NCBI GenBank assembly: GCA_046328335.1
Contig: JAXLWU010000001.1
Span: 310,001-374,000 of the forward strand
DNA from: JACCXM01 sp046328335
Lineage (GTDB): Bacteria; Chloroflexota; Chloroflexia; Thermomicrobiales; UBA6265
Direction: 5' to 3'
Length of the DNA stretch: 64,000 nt
Within the stretch, counting starts at the first letter, position 1. Every line of letters starts with the position of its first letter. The notes under the pieces were generated by a model. That model had not been told where the DNA came from. It searched no databases and saw only the letters and a list, made by a program, of their open reading frames with translations. A program made the translations under genes and the position numbers. Below, one piece after another: positions 50,121-59,570 of this stretch.

Positions 50121-50966
50121 TCAACAAGCGCGAAAGACATAGGACCGCGAACCCGGTGTCGTGACGTTCACGTCCCGGAGCACGATCGAGAGGTGGTCGC
50201 GCAAGGTGGCGCTCCGGCAATCTCGCTTGAAGTCCTTCGCGCGGTATTCGATCACGATGACGTGGTCGCCATAGAGTTTGCGGTAGGCGGGGCATTCCCG
50301 GTAGCGGCCGCACTCCTCGGCGATCGCAAAATCGAAACCGATGCGATCGATCGCTTCCGCCTTGGTCAACTGGGCGGTGTTCTTTTGGGCCGCGGCCAAC
50401 CCATTGGCGTGAGCAGTCTCGACCAGTAGCGCCGCGAAGGCGACCGCCTCCGCCCGCCCGAACGGAACCTTCCTGGCGAGTGGGGTGCCGTTGAACCGCG
50501 TCCAGGAATCGAGGTTGTCGAATTCGACGGCCTGAAAACCCTTGCTAGCGCAGGTTTCGATCATCGGTGTGACCCAGTCCGCGGCTGCATTGCGTTTTGC
50601 GTCGGTCGAGAGATCGATCAGGTATTCCCCGCCCCAGTTGGGATCGTCACCGAGCGCGGTCAGGACCAGATCCTGGGGCCAGTTGCGGCGCTCGTCCGGG
50701 CGATCGACCCCTGATTCGTCCGCCTGGGTCTGGAACGCGTTGACGTAGCAGATGCTGTAGCCGGTGGGCAGTGGATTGCCGCTGAACCAGTCGCGCGATA
50801 CGACGGTGACTTCCTTCGCCGGTGGATAGTCGCCGCCGATCTGATAGTCGAAGCTCGCGTTGGCGGGTGGGGGTGACCAGCGTGCTTCTGCTGCCGCCAG
50901 CGCGGCGCCGCACATGATCACCATCACCAGCCCGATCGCGAGAATGGTCCTGCACGGTGATTGCAA
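50121..50966 (-). CDS. endo-alpha-1,4-polygalactosaminidase-like (GH114-type) exported protein
   Basis: 281 residues from TTG 50966, seven bases after AAAGGAG; the longer frame from 51044 has no site. Signal peptide with TILAIGLVMVIMCGAALAA. The TIM-barrel pattern (WSPPPANASFDYQIGGDYPP, ICYVNAFQTQADE, GFQAVEFDNLDSWTRFNGTP, EAVAFAALLVETAHANGLAAAQKNTAQL, FAIAEECG) is that of GH114 proteins; catalytic acids are probably Asp in EFDNLDS and Glu in AEECG. Likely secreted to degrade a galactosamine-containing exopolysaccharide. Confidence 0.75.
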   Translation of the reverse strand: MQSPCRTILAIGLVMVIMCGAALAAAEARWSPPPANASFDYQIGGDYPPAKEVTVVSRDWFSGNPLPTGYSICYVNAFQTQADESGVDRPDERRNWPQDLVLTALGDDPNWGGEYLIDLSTDAKRNAAADWVTPMIETCASKGFQAVEFDNLDSWTRFNGTPLARKVPFGRAEAVAFAALLVETAHANGLAAAQKNTAQLTKAEAIDRIGFDFAIAEECGRYRECPAYRKLYGDHVIVIEYRAKDFKRDCRSATLRDHLSIVLRDVNVTTPGSRSYVFRAC

Positions 50967-51317
50967 AGGCGTTACTCCTTTCGGGTATCGGGTTGCCGCG
51001 ACCCGGTGCTGACTGGCACTTACGCCTTCCGAAACGAATGGCATGGTGGATCTGGTTCGGAAGGCGCTGATGCGCGGTTCGCTGCATTAGATTCGTCGCC
51101 GTCGGCCACCCGGGTGGACTCGTAGCACGGTGACCGCGCCCTGATCCTTCCGCCCCGGTTTCCGCCGCGCGGGCGAGGCAATCGCCCCGGCCGACGACGT
51201 CCGGCCAACGCGATTCCTGTTCCCTGGCGCCGCCACCTTTCGCTCAACACCAAATACATTCAATCGGAACACTAGAATAGGTCGCGGCTCACTCGCTTCG
51301 GGAAGGGAATCGAATTC
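50967..51317. other. intergenic stretch, nothing recognised
   Basis: 351 bases between the divergent starts of the GH114-like and flavin monooxygenase genes. No repeat, RNA or protein-like frame seen; promoters for both genes must lie here. Confidence 0.5.
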
Positions 51318-52982
51318 ATGGCAGACCTCAGCGTGCTCATCGCGGGCGCGGGACCGTCCGGGCTGACGCTGGCGATCGAATTGGCGCGGCGCGGCATCCC
51401 CAACCGCATCCTCGACCGCGAGCGAACGCGGCCGACGACTTCACGGGCGATCGGTACCCAACGACGCACGACAGAGGTCTTCCGGATGATGGGCATTCCC
51501 GCCTCGGCGCTGACGCCCTCGGTTCGCCTGCGGGGACTGCGCCTGGCGGACGGCACGCGCACGCTCGCCAGTCTCCGCTTCGACGCCTCGGAAACTGGCG
51601 TCATGATCATGGACGAAACCGATACCGAGCGGGTGCTGGAACAACGTCTGTCTCAACTCGGAGGAGCTGTCGAATATGGGCGGGAACTGACCACCTTCCG
51701 CGATGACGGCGATCACCTGGTCGCCACCGTGCGCGATGCCAACGGCACGGAAGAGATTGCCTGCCAGTTCCTGGTTGGAGCGGATGGGGCGCACAGCGCG
51801 GTGCGGGAGGCGGCGGGGATCGGGTTCACTGGCATCACGTATCCGGAGCAGTTCCTCCTCGCCGATCTCGATCTCGATTGGGAGGTCTCGCACGACGAGG
51901 GGCGCATCTGGGTCGGTGACGATGGTCTCGTCGCGGTCCTGCCGCTGCCGCCGCAGCGGCGCTGGCGGATTATCGCCGCGACATCCACGAACCGGTATCC
52001 AGACCATCTTTCGCCAGCGGAACTGGCTCCCCTGGCCGAGCGGTTGCTGCGCGAGCGCTCGAAAACGGCCTTTCGCGTGATCGGCGACCCGGCCTGGGTC
52101 TCCGCGTTTCACGTCCACCGCCGCATCGCCGATCGCTATATGCAGGGACGCGTGCTGCTGGTCGGGGATGCCGCGCACATCCACAGTCCCGTCGGCGCGC
52201 AGGGGATGAATACCGGCATTCAGGACGCCTTCAATCTCGGTTGGAAACTGGCGCTGGCGGCGCGAGGCGTGGCCGCGCCGGGGCTCCTCGCGTCCTATCA
52301 GACCGAGCGGCATGCAGTCGCGGCCGCGGTCTTGCGTGGGACCGATCTCGGCACCCGGCTCATGCTGGGGCGCAACCCGCTGTCTCGCGTGGTCCGGGAG
52401 CAGGTGGTGCCGATGCTGGCTGATATGGCGCCGGTACGGCGCCGGCTGCTGGATGCGGTCGCCGAAGTGACGATCGGTTACCGTTCGTCGCCGCTGTCAG
52501 TGAATGGCGAGAGAGAGCAAGGTCCGCGGCGGTTTCTCGCGCGGGAGCGGGGTCTCCGCGCCGGCGAACGGGTGCCCAACGCGACGTTGCAGCGGGGCGC
52601 GAACGGAGAGCCGGTCGAGTTGCTCGAGCTCTTCGCCTCGGGTTGGACGATGCTCCTCTTTCCCGGCGCGGGCGAAACCGTGGCGCTGGATCAAGCCGCC
52701 GCGCTGGTGCGGGAGATGGTGGGGGAGATGATCCATCCCTATCTCGTGCGGAGCACGGCAACCGACACGGACAGCGCCATTCCCGTGTTGGTCGATGTGA
52801 CCGGTGGCGTCGAGCGCATGCTCGGGGGAGAGCGTGGCGCCATCGCGCTCGTCCGCCCAGACGGCTATCTCGGGTTCCGGGGCGAGCCCGGCGAACCGGG
52901 CGATCTGGCGTCCTACCTGGCGCGCATTTTCGCGATGAGCATCGCCGAGCGGGAGCCGGTAGCCGGAACGATCGCCGGTTGA
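51318..52982 (+). CDS. FAD-dependent aromatic monooxygenase (PheA/TfdB type)
   Basis: 554 residues from ATG 51318. FAD motifs: GAGPSGLTLAIEL at the N-terminus, FLVGADGAHSAVR (DG motif) and LLVGDAAHIHSPVGAQGMN then TGIQDAFNLGWKL (GD motif). The C-terminal 150 residues are the thioredoxin-like domain of phenol hydroxylase-type enzymes. NAD(P)H- and O2-dependent ring hydroxylation is the likely reaction; substrate unknown. Confidence 0.9.
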   Translation: MADLSVLIAGAGPSGLTLAIELARRGIPNRILDRERTRPTTSRAIGTQRRTTEVFRMMGIPASALTPSVRLRGLRLADGTRTLASLRFDASETGVMIMDETDTERVLEQRLSQLGGAVEYGRELTTFRDDGDHLVATVRDANGTEEIACQFLVGADGAHSAVREAAGIGFTGITYPEQFLLADLDLDWEVSHDEGRIWVGDDGLVAVLPLPPQRRWRIIAATSTNRYPDHLSPAELAPLAERLLRERSKTAFRVIGDPAWVSAFHVHRRIADRYMQGRVLLVGDAAHIHSPVGAQGMNTGIQDAFNLGWKLALAARGVAAPGLLASYQTERHAVAAAVLRGTDLGTRLMLGRNPLSRVVREQVVPMLADMAPVRRRLLDAVAEVTIGYRSSPLSVNGEREQGPRRFLARERGLRAGERVPNATLQRGANGEPVELLELFASGWTMLLFPGAGETVALDQAAALVREMVGEMIHPYLVRSTATDTDSAIPVLVDVTGGVERMLGGERGAIALVRPDGYLGFRGEPGEPGDLASYLARIFAMSIAEREPVAGTIAG

Positions 52983-53040
52983 CCTATGGTATAAGGCGCC
53001 CGCGCCCGGATCCGGGCGAAGCGAGTCCGGAGGAGCGGGC

Positions 53041-53889
53041 GTGGACATCATCTACGGAGTCGAAATTGGGCTGGTGGCGGCGGGCGCCGCCATTCTCGGC
53101 TCGATGCTGGGTCTCGGTGGCGGCGTCTTTCTGGTGCCGATCTTGACCCTCTTTTTCGGTGTCGATGCCAAACTGGCGGTCGGTGCCAGTGCCGTGGTGG
53201 TGGTCACCAACTCGGTCGTCGGCTCCACCAATCACCTGCGCAGCCGCTTTACCAATCCGCGCCTGGCGATGCTCCTCCAGATCGCGACGGCAGCAGGGGC
53301 GATTGCCGGGGCCCTCTTCGGTGTGGCGGCTGACCCGCGCATCATCTACGGCGTCTTTGGCGCGGTCCTGGTCTACGCCGCCGTCTCGATGGTGGCCCGG
53401 GGCGAGCGGCGCATCACGACACCTCCAGCGGGAACGCCCGATCCGCTCGATTTAGGCGCCGCATTCCGCGACCCCGCCATCGACACCCAGGTTGGCTACA
53501 TTCCAACCCGGGCCGGGTGGGGGCTCGGCGTGGGCGCGGGGGCGGGGATCATCTCCGGGATGCTGGGCGTCGGCGGGGGGGTCGTGATGGTGCCCGCGAT
53601 GAATCTGCTGATGCGGACGCCGGTGAAAGCCGCCGTCGGCACCTCCTCGTTCATGGTGGGAATCACGTCGGTCGCAACCGCGTTCGTCTTCTACGCCAAT
53701 GGCAAGATCGCGCCGACGCTGGTCGTCCCCTCGATCATCGGGGTTTTCCTGGGAGGTCAGATCGGTTCGCGCCTGACGCGTCGGTTGAAGGCGCAGCGAC
53801 TTGCCGCGCTCTTCGCGCTGATCCTGCTCTACCTCGGGGTATCCCTCCTCTTTCGCGCCTTCAACCTTCATCTGCCGGGGCAATCATGA
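53041..53889 (+). CDS. TauE/SafE family membrane transporter
   Basis: 282 residues from GTG 53041, preceded by GGAGGAGCGGGC. Seven or eight helices in two halves, each with the family's glycine-rich signature (GSMLGLGGGVFLVPILTLFFG and GMLGVGGGVVMVPAMNLL). Probably exports or imports a sulfur-containing anion such as sulfite or sulfoacetate. Its stop overlaps the ATG of the DUF1634 gene, a common pairing. Confidence 0.88.
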   Translation: MDIIYGVEIGLVAAGAAILGSMLGLGGGVFLVPILTLFFGVDAKLAVGASAVVVVTNSVVGSTNHLRSRFTNPRLAMLLQIATAAGAIAGALFGVAADPRIIYGVFGAVLVYAAVSMVARGERRITTPPAGTPDPLDLGAAFRDPAIDTQVGYIPTRAGWGLGVGAGAGIISGMLGVGGGVVMVPAMNLLMRTPVKAAVGTSSFMVGITSVATAFVFYANGKIAPTLVVPSIIGVFLGGQIGSRLTRRLKAQRLAALFALILLYLGVSLLFRAFNLHLPGQS

Positions 53890-54314
53890 GCGCACAAGGT
53901 GAGACGGTCATGTCCAGCAAGCGTGAGCCAGAGGTCGCGGCGGAACTGGCGGAGTTGGTCGCCCGCACCGATCGCTTGGCGCCGCTCTATGGCAGCGCGA
54001 TCCAGGTGATGACCTGGGGCTTCCGGGGTGGCGCACTGCTCCTCGGGCTCGGGATCGTGGCGGCGCTTCTGAAGCGGGAGCCGATCGGCGCGATCGCCGA
54101 TCCGATTCCGGAGATTGCCGCGGCCGTCGCCGCCGGGAGCGCAGCGGGAATCATCGATCTGGCGATCCTCTGGTTCATGCTGGTGCCGGCCGTGACGGTG
54201 CTGGTAGCGGCGATCAGTTTCTGGCGGCTTGGGGATCGGCGGTACGCCACCCTCTCGCTGATCGTGCTGGCAATTCTTGGCGCGAGCATCGCGTTGGCAC
54301 TGAATCGATCATAG
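53886..54314 (+). CDS. DUF1634 membrane protein
   Basis: 142 residues from ATG 53886 (ATGA overlap with TauE/SafE). Three helices (ALLLGLGIVAALL, GIIDLAILWFMLVPAVTVLVAAISFW, TLSLIVLAILGASIALAL) after a short soluble N-terminus. DUF1634 genes are usually next to TauE/SafE and may be an accessory subunit of that carrier. Confidence 0.85.
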   Translation: MSAQGETVMSSKREPEVAAELAELVARTDRLAPLYGSAIQVMTWGFRGGALLLGLGIVAALLKREPIGAIADPIPEIAAAVAAGSAAGIIDLAILWFMLVPAVTVLVAAISFWRLGDRRYATLSLIVLAILGASIALALNRS

Positions 54315-54375
54315 AACCGCGCTGTGAGGTGAACGAGGCCCAGATGGCTGATTCCAACGAAAGCGAGGCGTTCCC

Positions 54376-55188
54376 GTGACATCTTCCTTTTCATCGGTCG
54401 CACTGATCGGCGTGCTGGTGGCGATGGAATCGGAGTTGCAACACCTGCTGGCGCGGGTGACGCCGGTTCGCGAGGAGCAGCGCGGTCCCTGGCGCGATCG
54501 CTTCGTCAGCGCTGGCGATGTGCCGCTGATCGCGCTCTGTTGCGGGATCGGGATGACGAACGCCGCGGCCGGCGCCGAGCATCTCATCAGCACCTACGCG
54601 CCGCGCGCCATCCTCAACTATGGCTGTGCCGGTGCGCACCGGCGCGATATTCTGCCGGGGGACGTCATCATTGGTGACGGCACGGTGCACCATGGCGCGG
54701 TGCACTTCCTGGCTAACGGCGAAGAGTTCTTTCCGGGGAAGGAATACTCGGTCACGGGTGAACTGGTCGCTTCCACGGAACTGGCAACCGATCCTGCTCT
54801 GCGCGCTCATGCCGTCGCTGCGGCGCGCGACTGGATCCCCGATCCGTGGCCGCGCGGGCTGAATCTGCCGACAGGGTTGGCGCAACGCTCGCCGCGGGTC
54901 GAGGTTGGCCGCGTGGCGTCGGCGGACATCTGGACCCAGTACCACGAGCGGATCGACCGGCTGCACTCCCGGCACGGAACCTTATGTGAAGATATGGAAG
55001 CCGCGGCGATCGCCCAGATCTGTGGCCGTCATGGCGTGCCGTTCCTGACCATCAAGGATATTTCGAACAACGAATATCACGCCTTCACCGATCTCGAAGG
55101 CGACATTTCGGTCCTGCCCGCGGAAGAGATCGGGCGTCGCGCCGCGGCGCTCCTGCTGCGGACCATCGCGCGGATCGGATCACACTGA
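54376..55188 (+). CDS. MTA/SAH nucleosidase-like phosphorylase
   Basis: 270 residues from GTG 54376. The PNP/UDP superfamily core is present: LIGVLVAMESELQHLL, CGIGMTNAAAGAEHLI, ILNYGCAGAH, LPGDVIIGDGTVHHG and the C-terminal EDMEAAAIAQICGRHGVPFLTIKDISN with the Glu that binds ribose. Longer than classic MTAN by about 40 residues (insertion around PDPWPRGLNLPTGLAQR). Cleaves a nucleoside base from S-adenosyl-type or related substrate; exact substrate unknown. Confidence 0.84.
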   Translation: MTSSFSSVALIGVLVAMESELQHLLARVTPVREEQRGPWRDRFVSAGDVPLIALCCGIGMTNAAAGAEHLISTYAPRAILNYGCAGAHRRDILPGDVIIGDGTVHHGAVHFLANGEEFFPGKEYSVTGELVASTELATDPALRAHAVAAARDWIPDPWPRGLNLPTGLAQRSPRVEVGRVASADIWTQYHERIDRLHSRHGTLCEDMEAAAIAQICGRHGVPFLTIKDISNNEYHAFTDLEGDISVLPAEEIGRRAAALLLRTIARIGSH

Positions 55189-55275
55189 TAGGACGGGGAG
55201 ACACGGGGCGATTTCGCACCCGTTGCCGGTGATGCCTGGCATCCCCTGGTGCAGCCCCCCCCTCACCCCAACCCC

Positions 55276-56438
55276 TTGTCATCCGGACAGTTGGCCATCA
55301 GGGCGCCCCGTAGACCGCCGGCGGGTGTGGCGACAGAGGAGGGCGGCAGCGGTCGCGCAGGAGTGCGTCGTGCAGCCAGCCGAGGCGGATCAGCAGCGCT
55401 CGCGGCGTCGGTGGGTCGGCGCGCGGTTCGGAGGGACCGCTGGCCGAGGGCATGCAGCCACCACAGCGCCAGGTGCAGACCAGCAGCAGCCGGTCGAGGT
55501 GCCGGGTCGTCACGCGGCTCTGCTCCACGCCCCAGCCGCGGCGCCGTCGGCGAAGGTACTCACCCGGCTGCGGGCGGGCGTACTCGGTGACGCGGTCCGG
55601 CCACCAGGGCGGGTGCCGAACAGGATCCACCACTCGGTCGGCCCGCGCGGCGGTGGTGAATGGCCTCCCGCCAGCCGGCCCCTTGAAGATCGCCCCCGCC
55701 CCGGACCACCCGGGGCCGACGGTCTCGACCCAATCCCACAACCGCCACTCCGTCCCGTCGGCGAGACGGAGGCGGTGGGCCTGCGCCTCGCCGACGTTGA
55801 GTCGCACCACCACGTCCCAGCCGACCGCGTGGGCGGCGTCGAGGAGGGCGGGGCCGGTCACCCCGCGGTCGCCCAGCAGCGTGACGCGAACGCCCGGCGG
55901 CAGCGCCGCGACGATGGGCGCGAGCAGCGCCGGCAGCAGCGCCCCAACCGCTCCGGCCACGGCTCCCGCTGCGTACCAGGCACCACGTCGCGCGCGGCGG
56001 TGGACGACGAGGCCGATCCACAGCACGGTCCACTCGCTCGATGGGGGTCGGATCGAACACCAGCGTGACCTCGCGCCCGGCGCGGCCAGCAGGATCGGCA
56101 GCAGCGGCTGCCCCAGCGCCGCCACAGACCGCCGGGTTGCCGGGAACCGGCGCAGGCGCCGCTCGGAGCGGCACCTGCGCCGGCAGCGGCAGCGCCGCGG
56201 CCACCGGTGCGCCCGCGCCGACCCGGCCAGATCATCCCCAGGGCGAACAACGCAGCACCCGCACCCGCGTCACCCGTTCACCGGGCACCAACGCTTCGAC
56301 CTGCGCCATCCATGCGTGCAACAATCGCCATCGAGCCGACACGGGACACCTCCGGTGCACAGGACGTTCAGCACCCCGTAGCATCGCACCGGCCCCCGAG
56401 CGCCTCGCTCTCCCGCAACCAAACTGTCCGGATCACAA
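55276..56438 (-). mobile_element. decayed IS4-like insertion sequence inside a family C repeat
   Basis: Inverted ends TTGTCATCCGGACAGTTGG (55276 on) and TTGTGATCCGGACAGTTTGG read inward from 56438, sharing an exact 12-base core. The flanks CCCTCACCCCAACCCC (55260-55275) and CCCAACCTCTCCCG (56439 on) together restore a family C repeat, so the element landed in one; CCCAACC is present on both sides and could be a target duplication. Confidence 0.7.
55298..56341 (-). pseudogene. IS4-like transposase with several frameshifts
   Basis: DDE transposase pieces in different frames: SARWRLLHAWMAQVEALVPG, then ALFALGMIW, then PVAAALPLPAQVP and VTLVFDPTPIER, then WTVLWIGLVVHRRARRG... VTLLGDRGVTGPALLDAAHAVGWDVVVRLN (second Asp) and RGWGVEQSRV with HLDRLLLV near the end. 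At least three frame changes and a missing Glu region, so it is inactive. Confidence 0.75.
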
Positions 56439-56477
56439 CCCAACCTCTCCCGTGCGCGGGGCGAGGGACTTTCGCGC

Positions 56478-57258
56478 TCGCGGCGAGAAGGCAAATTGGC
56501 ATGCTTCATCCGGGTTCCGGGTGAGTCGGCAAACCTCGAAGCGATCTCGCTCAGCATGCCGGCCAATTGCTCTGGGGCTGCCAGAAACGGGGAGTGACCG
56601 GTCGACATTGAGTAAATCCGGTCGCGCGGGAGAGCTTGGTTCATCTGACGCTGCACCGCGATTGGCAGGGCGCGATCCAGCGTGGTTTCGATGTAGAGCC
56701 GGGGAATTGCGCCCTCGTCGCGCTGAAGCGGTGCGGCGGCGGCAGCCTGGTCCGGGGGAATGACCGGTTCTGGACGCAACCGGGATATCGCCCATTCGGC
56801 ATCGGCCGCGGCGCAGTCGTGGAAGAACACCTCCCCGACCTTCTCTGGGCGAACCGACATCGTTCCCGCTTCCGGATCGAATGCCAGCGCATCCATGAGG
56901 AGCGAACCGGAGTCCGGGGCGATAACGCCCTTGGCGTGGCACCGGGTGGGAGCAGAAACGCGGCGAGGTAGACAAGCGCGGCGATGCGATCGGGAACGAG
57001 GCGCGCCGCTGCCGAGATCACCATGCCGCCGGAACTGTGACCGACGAGGATCACCGATGCCGGCTGGCGCTCGATCAGACCGGCGATCGTGGCCGCATAG
57101 TGTTCCCAAGGCCGGGCCGTGACCGAGTTGTGATCGTCACCGTGCGCCGGGAGATCGGGCGCCGGGACGCGGTGGCCCTGCCGTTCGAGCAATGGCGTGA
57201 CCCGTTGCCAGCACCATCCTCCGTGCCAGCCGCCATGGACCGCGATGAATGTCGCCAT
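56478..57258 (-). pseudogene. alpha/beta hydrolase with a frameshift and damaged 3' end
   Basis: From ATG 57258: MATFIAVHGGWHGGWCWQRV..., nucleophile GHSSGG, to LAAFLLPPGATP. The frame then shifts near 56945-56960, and the remainder (AKGVIAPDSGSLLMDALAFDP..., RIYSMSTGHSPFLAAPEQLAGMLSEIA with the catalytic His) is in another frame. After about residue 240 the sequence runs into the family C repeat and the IS without a proper stop. Resembles EstC-like esterases. Confidence 0.7.
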
Positions 57259-57855
57259 GTCGAAACTCCAGACCGTCGCGATTTCGAGCAGGGCTCGGTC
57301 CTTCATACCGGTTCATGACCAATTGACTGACTGCCGGGACATGTCATCCGGAACCCGCGGGCGAAGGAGCCCTCCTCTTGCTCCATAGCCATACGATCCG
57401 TCGAGATGCCTCCTTCGTCAGCATGACAGACGATTTTGAGCGGTCTACAGCGACGCGCAGAAGGTGTGTCGCGCCGATGAGCGATATCGGTGGCGTCTCG
57501 ACGCCGCAGGAGACCTCGGCACGCAGGCAAACGGTCATACCCGCCGAGATTCCTCGTTCCTCGAAATGACACGTCGTTTGCACGCCACTCTAACGGGAAA
57601 AGCGCGTGCTTGGTTCGCGCCGTCGGCGTTTGCGGTGTAGGCGCAACAGCCAGGACGCCATTACTGAATCACGGTACCGCCGTGTCAAGACGCGGTGTCC
57701 GTATGAGAGCTGGCGACAGTGCTCGTCGTCCGCCCGAGAGAACAACCACGCCGAGGTCCCTCCTGCGTCAGGACGACACACGGGGATCGGGTCTGAACGA
57801 GACGCGAAACGTGCGTGACGCTTTGGATGGGAAGATGGCGAAATAGCGGAACGAG
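57259..57855. other. repeat-rich gene-free stretch
   Basis: 597 bases between the broken hydrolase and rimM. Several family B-like pieces (GAGATGCCTCCTTCGTCAGC near 57403, a reverse core at 57752-57782). No gene supported. Confidence 0.55.
57752..57782 (-). repeat. dispersed repeat family B core (reverse)
   Basis: CGAGGTCCCTCCTGCGTCAG then GACGACACA is the reverse complement of the family B core. Confidence 0.6.
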
Positions 57856-58542
57856 CTACTCCCCGTAGAAACGGGGCAGTCGGACCACGATTCTTCCGGC
57901 GGCGGGGTCCATGCTCACGACGGAATCGGGGTGACTGGGGATCAGGAGATCGGCTCCGCCACCGTCGGGAGTGATGACGATGACGTCGTTGGCGCCGGTC
58001 TCGAGCAGATCGCTGACGATGCCAAGGCGCTGACCGGTCTCGTCAACCGCTTCCAGTCCGATGATCTGATAGAGAAAGTATTCGTTCGACGCCAGGGGGC
58101 GGGCGTCGGAGCCACGGATGCGCAGGGCGGCGCCACGGAAGCGATCGACCGTCTCCGGCGTGGAGATGCCCTGCAAGCGCAGCAGGGCCTGACCGGCATG
58201 CAGCCGCGCGCTGAGAACCGTGCGCGGTACCGCCTCGTCTCCCAGGTACATGCGTTTGATCGTCAGCAGGTGCTCGGGATCGTCGGTCTGCAACCGGACC
58301 TTGAACTCGCCGCGAACGCCGTGTGGCCCGAGGATCGTGCCAATCGTCAGCCGGACCGCGCTTGGCGCCGATCCCGGTTCTGGCCCTGCCGTGTCGACCA
58401 GCCGGGGCGGGGTTCGCGGGGTGGCTGGCCGCGTGCGCGGTTGTCGCCGTACCGGCGCCGGGGTAGAGGCTGGCGGCGCGGCGAGCGGGCTGACGGGCCC
58501 TTCGTCCTCCGCTGGAGCGCGGACCGGCTCGTCCTGCACCAT
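57856..58542 (-). CDS. rimM: RimM, 16S rRNA processing protein, with long N-terminal extension
   Basis: 228 residues from ATG 58542, or 251 from a GTG at 58611 that overlaps khpA; neither has a good ribosome binding site. RimM helps mature the 30S head and binds S19. The RimM domain starts at LTIGTILGPHGVRGEFKVRLQTDDPEH and ends with the PRC-barrel (EYFLYQIIGLEAVDETGQRLG, GANDVIVITPDGG, LLIPSHPDSVVSMD, GRIVVRLPRFY). Ahead of it is a 64-87 residue Pro/Ala/Arg-rich disordered extension not found in typical RimM (about 170 residues). Confidence 0.92.
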   Translation of the reverse strand: MVQDEPVRAPAEDEGPVSPLAAPPASTPAPVRRQPRTRPATPRTPPRLVDTAGPEPGSAPSAVRLTIGTILGPHGVRGEFKVRLQTDDPEHLLTIKRMYLGDEAVPRTVLSARLHAGQALLRLQGISTPETVDRFRGAALRIRGSDARPLASNEYFLYQIIGLEAVDETGQRLGIVSDLLETGANDVIVITPDGGGADLLIPSHPDSVVSMDPAAGRIVVRLPRFYGE

Positions 58543-58585
58543 TTCGGCGGGGAGTTGAGGTTGGGTGCGTCGCCGGCGCGGCGAG

Positions 58586-58957
58586 TCAATCTTCGATGTC
58601 GAGCGTGGCACGGACGTTGTGGCGCGAACCGGCGATCATCAGTGCGGTGCGCATCGCGCGGGCGATGCGGCCGCCGCGGCCGATCACCTTGCCCAATTCC
58701 TCTTCTGGCACGCGCAGGCTGATGAAAACGCTGCCTCCGCGCTGACGGGCCTCGACTTCCACAGTTTGGGGATCGTCGACAAGATTGGTGGCCAGATAGA
58801 CGACGAGTGCCCGCAAGTGCTCGGCGCTGTCGCCGGGGGCGGCAAACGAAGCGGCTCCCGGGTCATCGAAATCCGGTTCACCGTCGTATTCGTCGTTCTC
58901 CGCGTCTTCGTACGCGTCGGTCATCACGCCGGGCGCACGCGGTGTCTCGTCATCCAT
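58586..58957 (-). CDS. khpA: KhpA, KH domain RNA-binding protein
   Basis: 123 residues from ATG 58957, nine bases after AAGGA (the frame also has ATG 58966, too close to that site). A ~75-residue C-terminal KH domain (LRALVVYLATNLVDDPQTVEVEARQ, VPEEELGKVIGRGGRIARAMRTALMIAG) with the GRGG loop; the acidic N-terminal tail (EDAENDEYDGEPDFDD) is longer than usual. KhpA binds RNA with KhpB in many Gram-positive-type lineages. Lies between rpsP and rimM as in most genomes. Confidence 0.9.
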   Translation of the reverse strand: MDDETPRAPGVMTDAYEDAENDEYDGEPDFDDPGAASFAAPGDSAEHLRALVVYLATNLVDDPQTVEVEARQRGGSVFISLRVPEEELGKVIGRGGRIARAMRTALMIAGSRHNVRATLDIED

Positions 58958-59077
58958 GCAAGCCATTCCTTGTCCTGGTTGGTGCCCGGTGGCATTCCCG
59001 ATGCGACAAGAGGCGACCTGCCAAGGCCGCCTCTCGCGTTGCTCATTCGGGTTGCCCGCAGGGGCGAGCCAGCAGGT

Positions 59078-59335
59078 CTACTCCGCCGCGTCGGCCGCGT
59101 AGACGCCGGCCTTCTTGAACAGCGACTGCACTGTCTCCGTCGGCTGCGCGCCAACGCTCAGCCAATGGCGGGCACGATCCATGTCGATCTTGACCGTGGC
59201 GGGATCGGTGATGGGATCGTAAAAACCAACGGATTCGATGAATGCCCCATCCCGAGGCGAGCGGCTGTCCGCGGCGACGATGCGATAGCTCGGCCGTTTC
59301 TTGGCGCCCATTCGCCGCAACCGAAGTTTGACCAC
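59078..59335 (-). CDS. rpsP: 30S ribosomal protein S16
   Basis: 85 residues from GTG 59335, preceded by GGGGAG at 8 bases. VKLRLRRMGAKKRPSYRIVAADSRSPRDG..., FYDP and KIDMDRARHWLSVGAQPTETV are the S16 signatures. First gene of the rpsP-khpA-rimM operon. The usual trmD and rplS do not follow rimM in this window. Confidence 0.97.
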   Translation of the reverse strand: MVKLRLRRMGAKKRPSYRIVAADSRSPRDGAFIESVGFYDPITDPATVKIDMDRARHWLSVGAQPTETVQSLFKKAGVYAADAAE

Positions 59336-59503
59336 GCGGTTCTACTCCCCTATGTGATATTCGTCAGGCACGCCGTCAAAAACCGGCGATGGCATACGCT
59401 GCATTTCGCTTCGCCCTAGTGTGACCGATCACGGTCTACGGCGTCATGCATGCCGTCGACCCGGGCAACCCGAATCCCACCGCCGAAGCGAAAAAGACGC
59501 CGG

Positions 59504-59533
59504 ACTATAGCATCGACAGGACATCTCCGTCAA
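59504..59533 (-). promoter_or_regulatory. sigma-70 type promoter for rpsP-khpA-rimM
   Basis: On the minus strand TTGACG (59528-59533), 18-base spacer, TATAGT (59504-59509), about 170 bases before the rpsP start codon. The best promoter match in the window. Confidence 0.55.
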
Positions 59534-59570
59534 TGTCGCGATGCTCGTGAACTGAAGGGCGGTCGTCGCT

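Noticed and set aside
55560..56204. Separate 214-residue protein
   Set aside because: It is one frame of the frameshifted IS4-like transposase.
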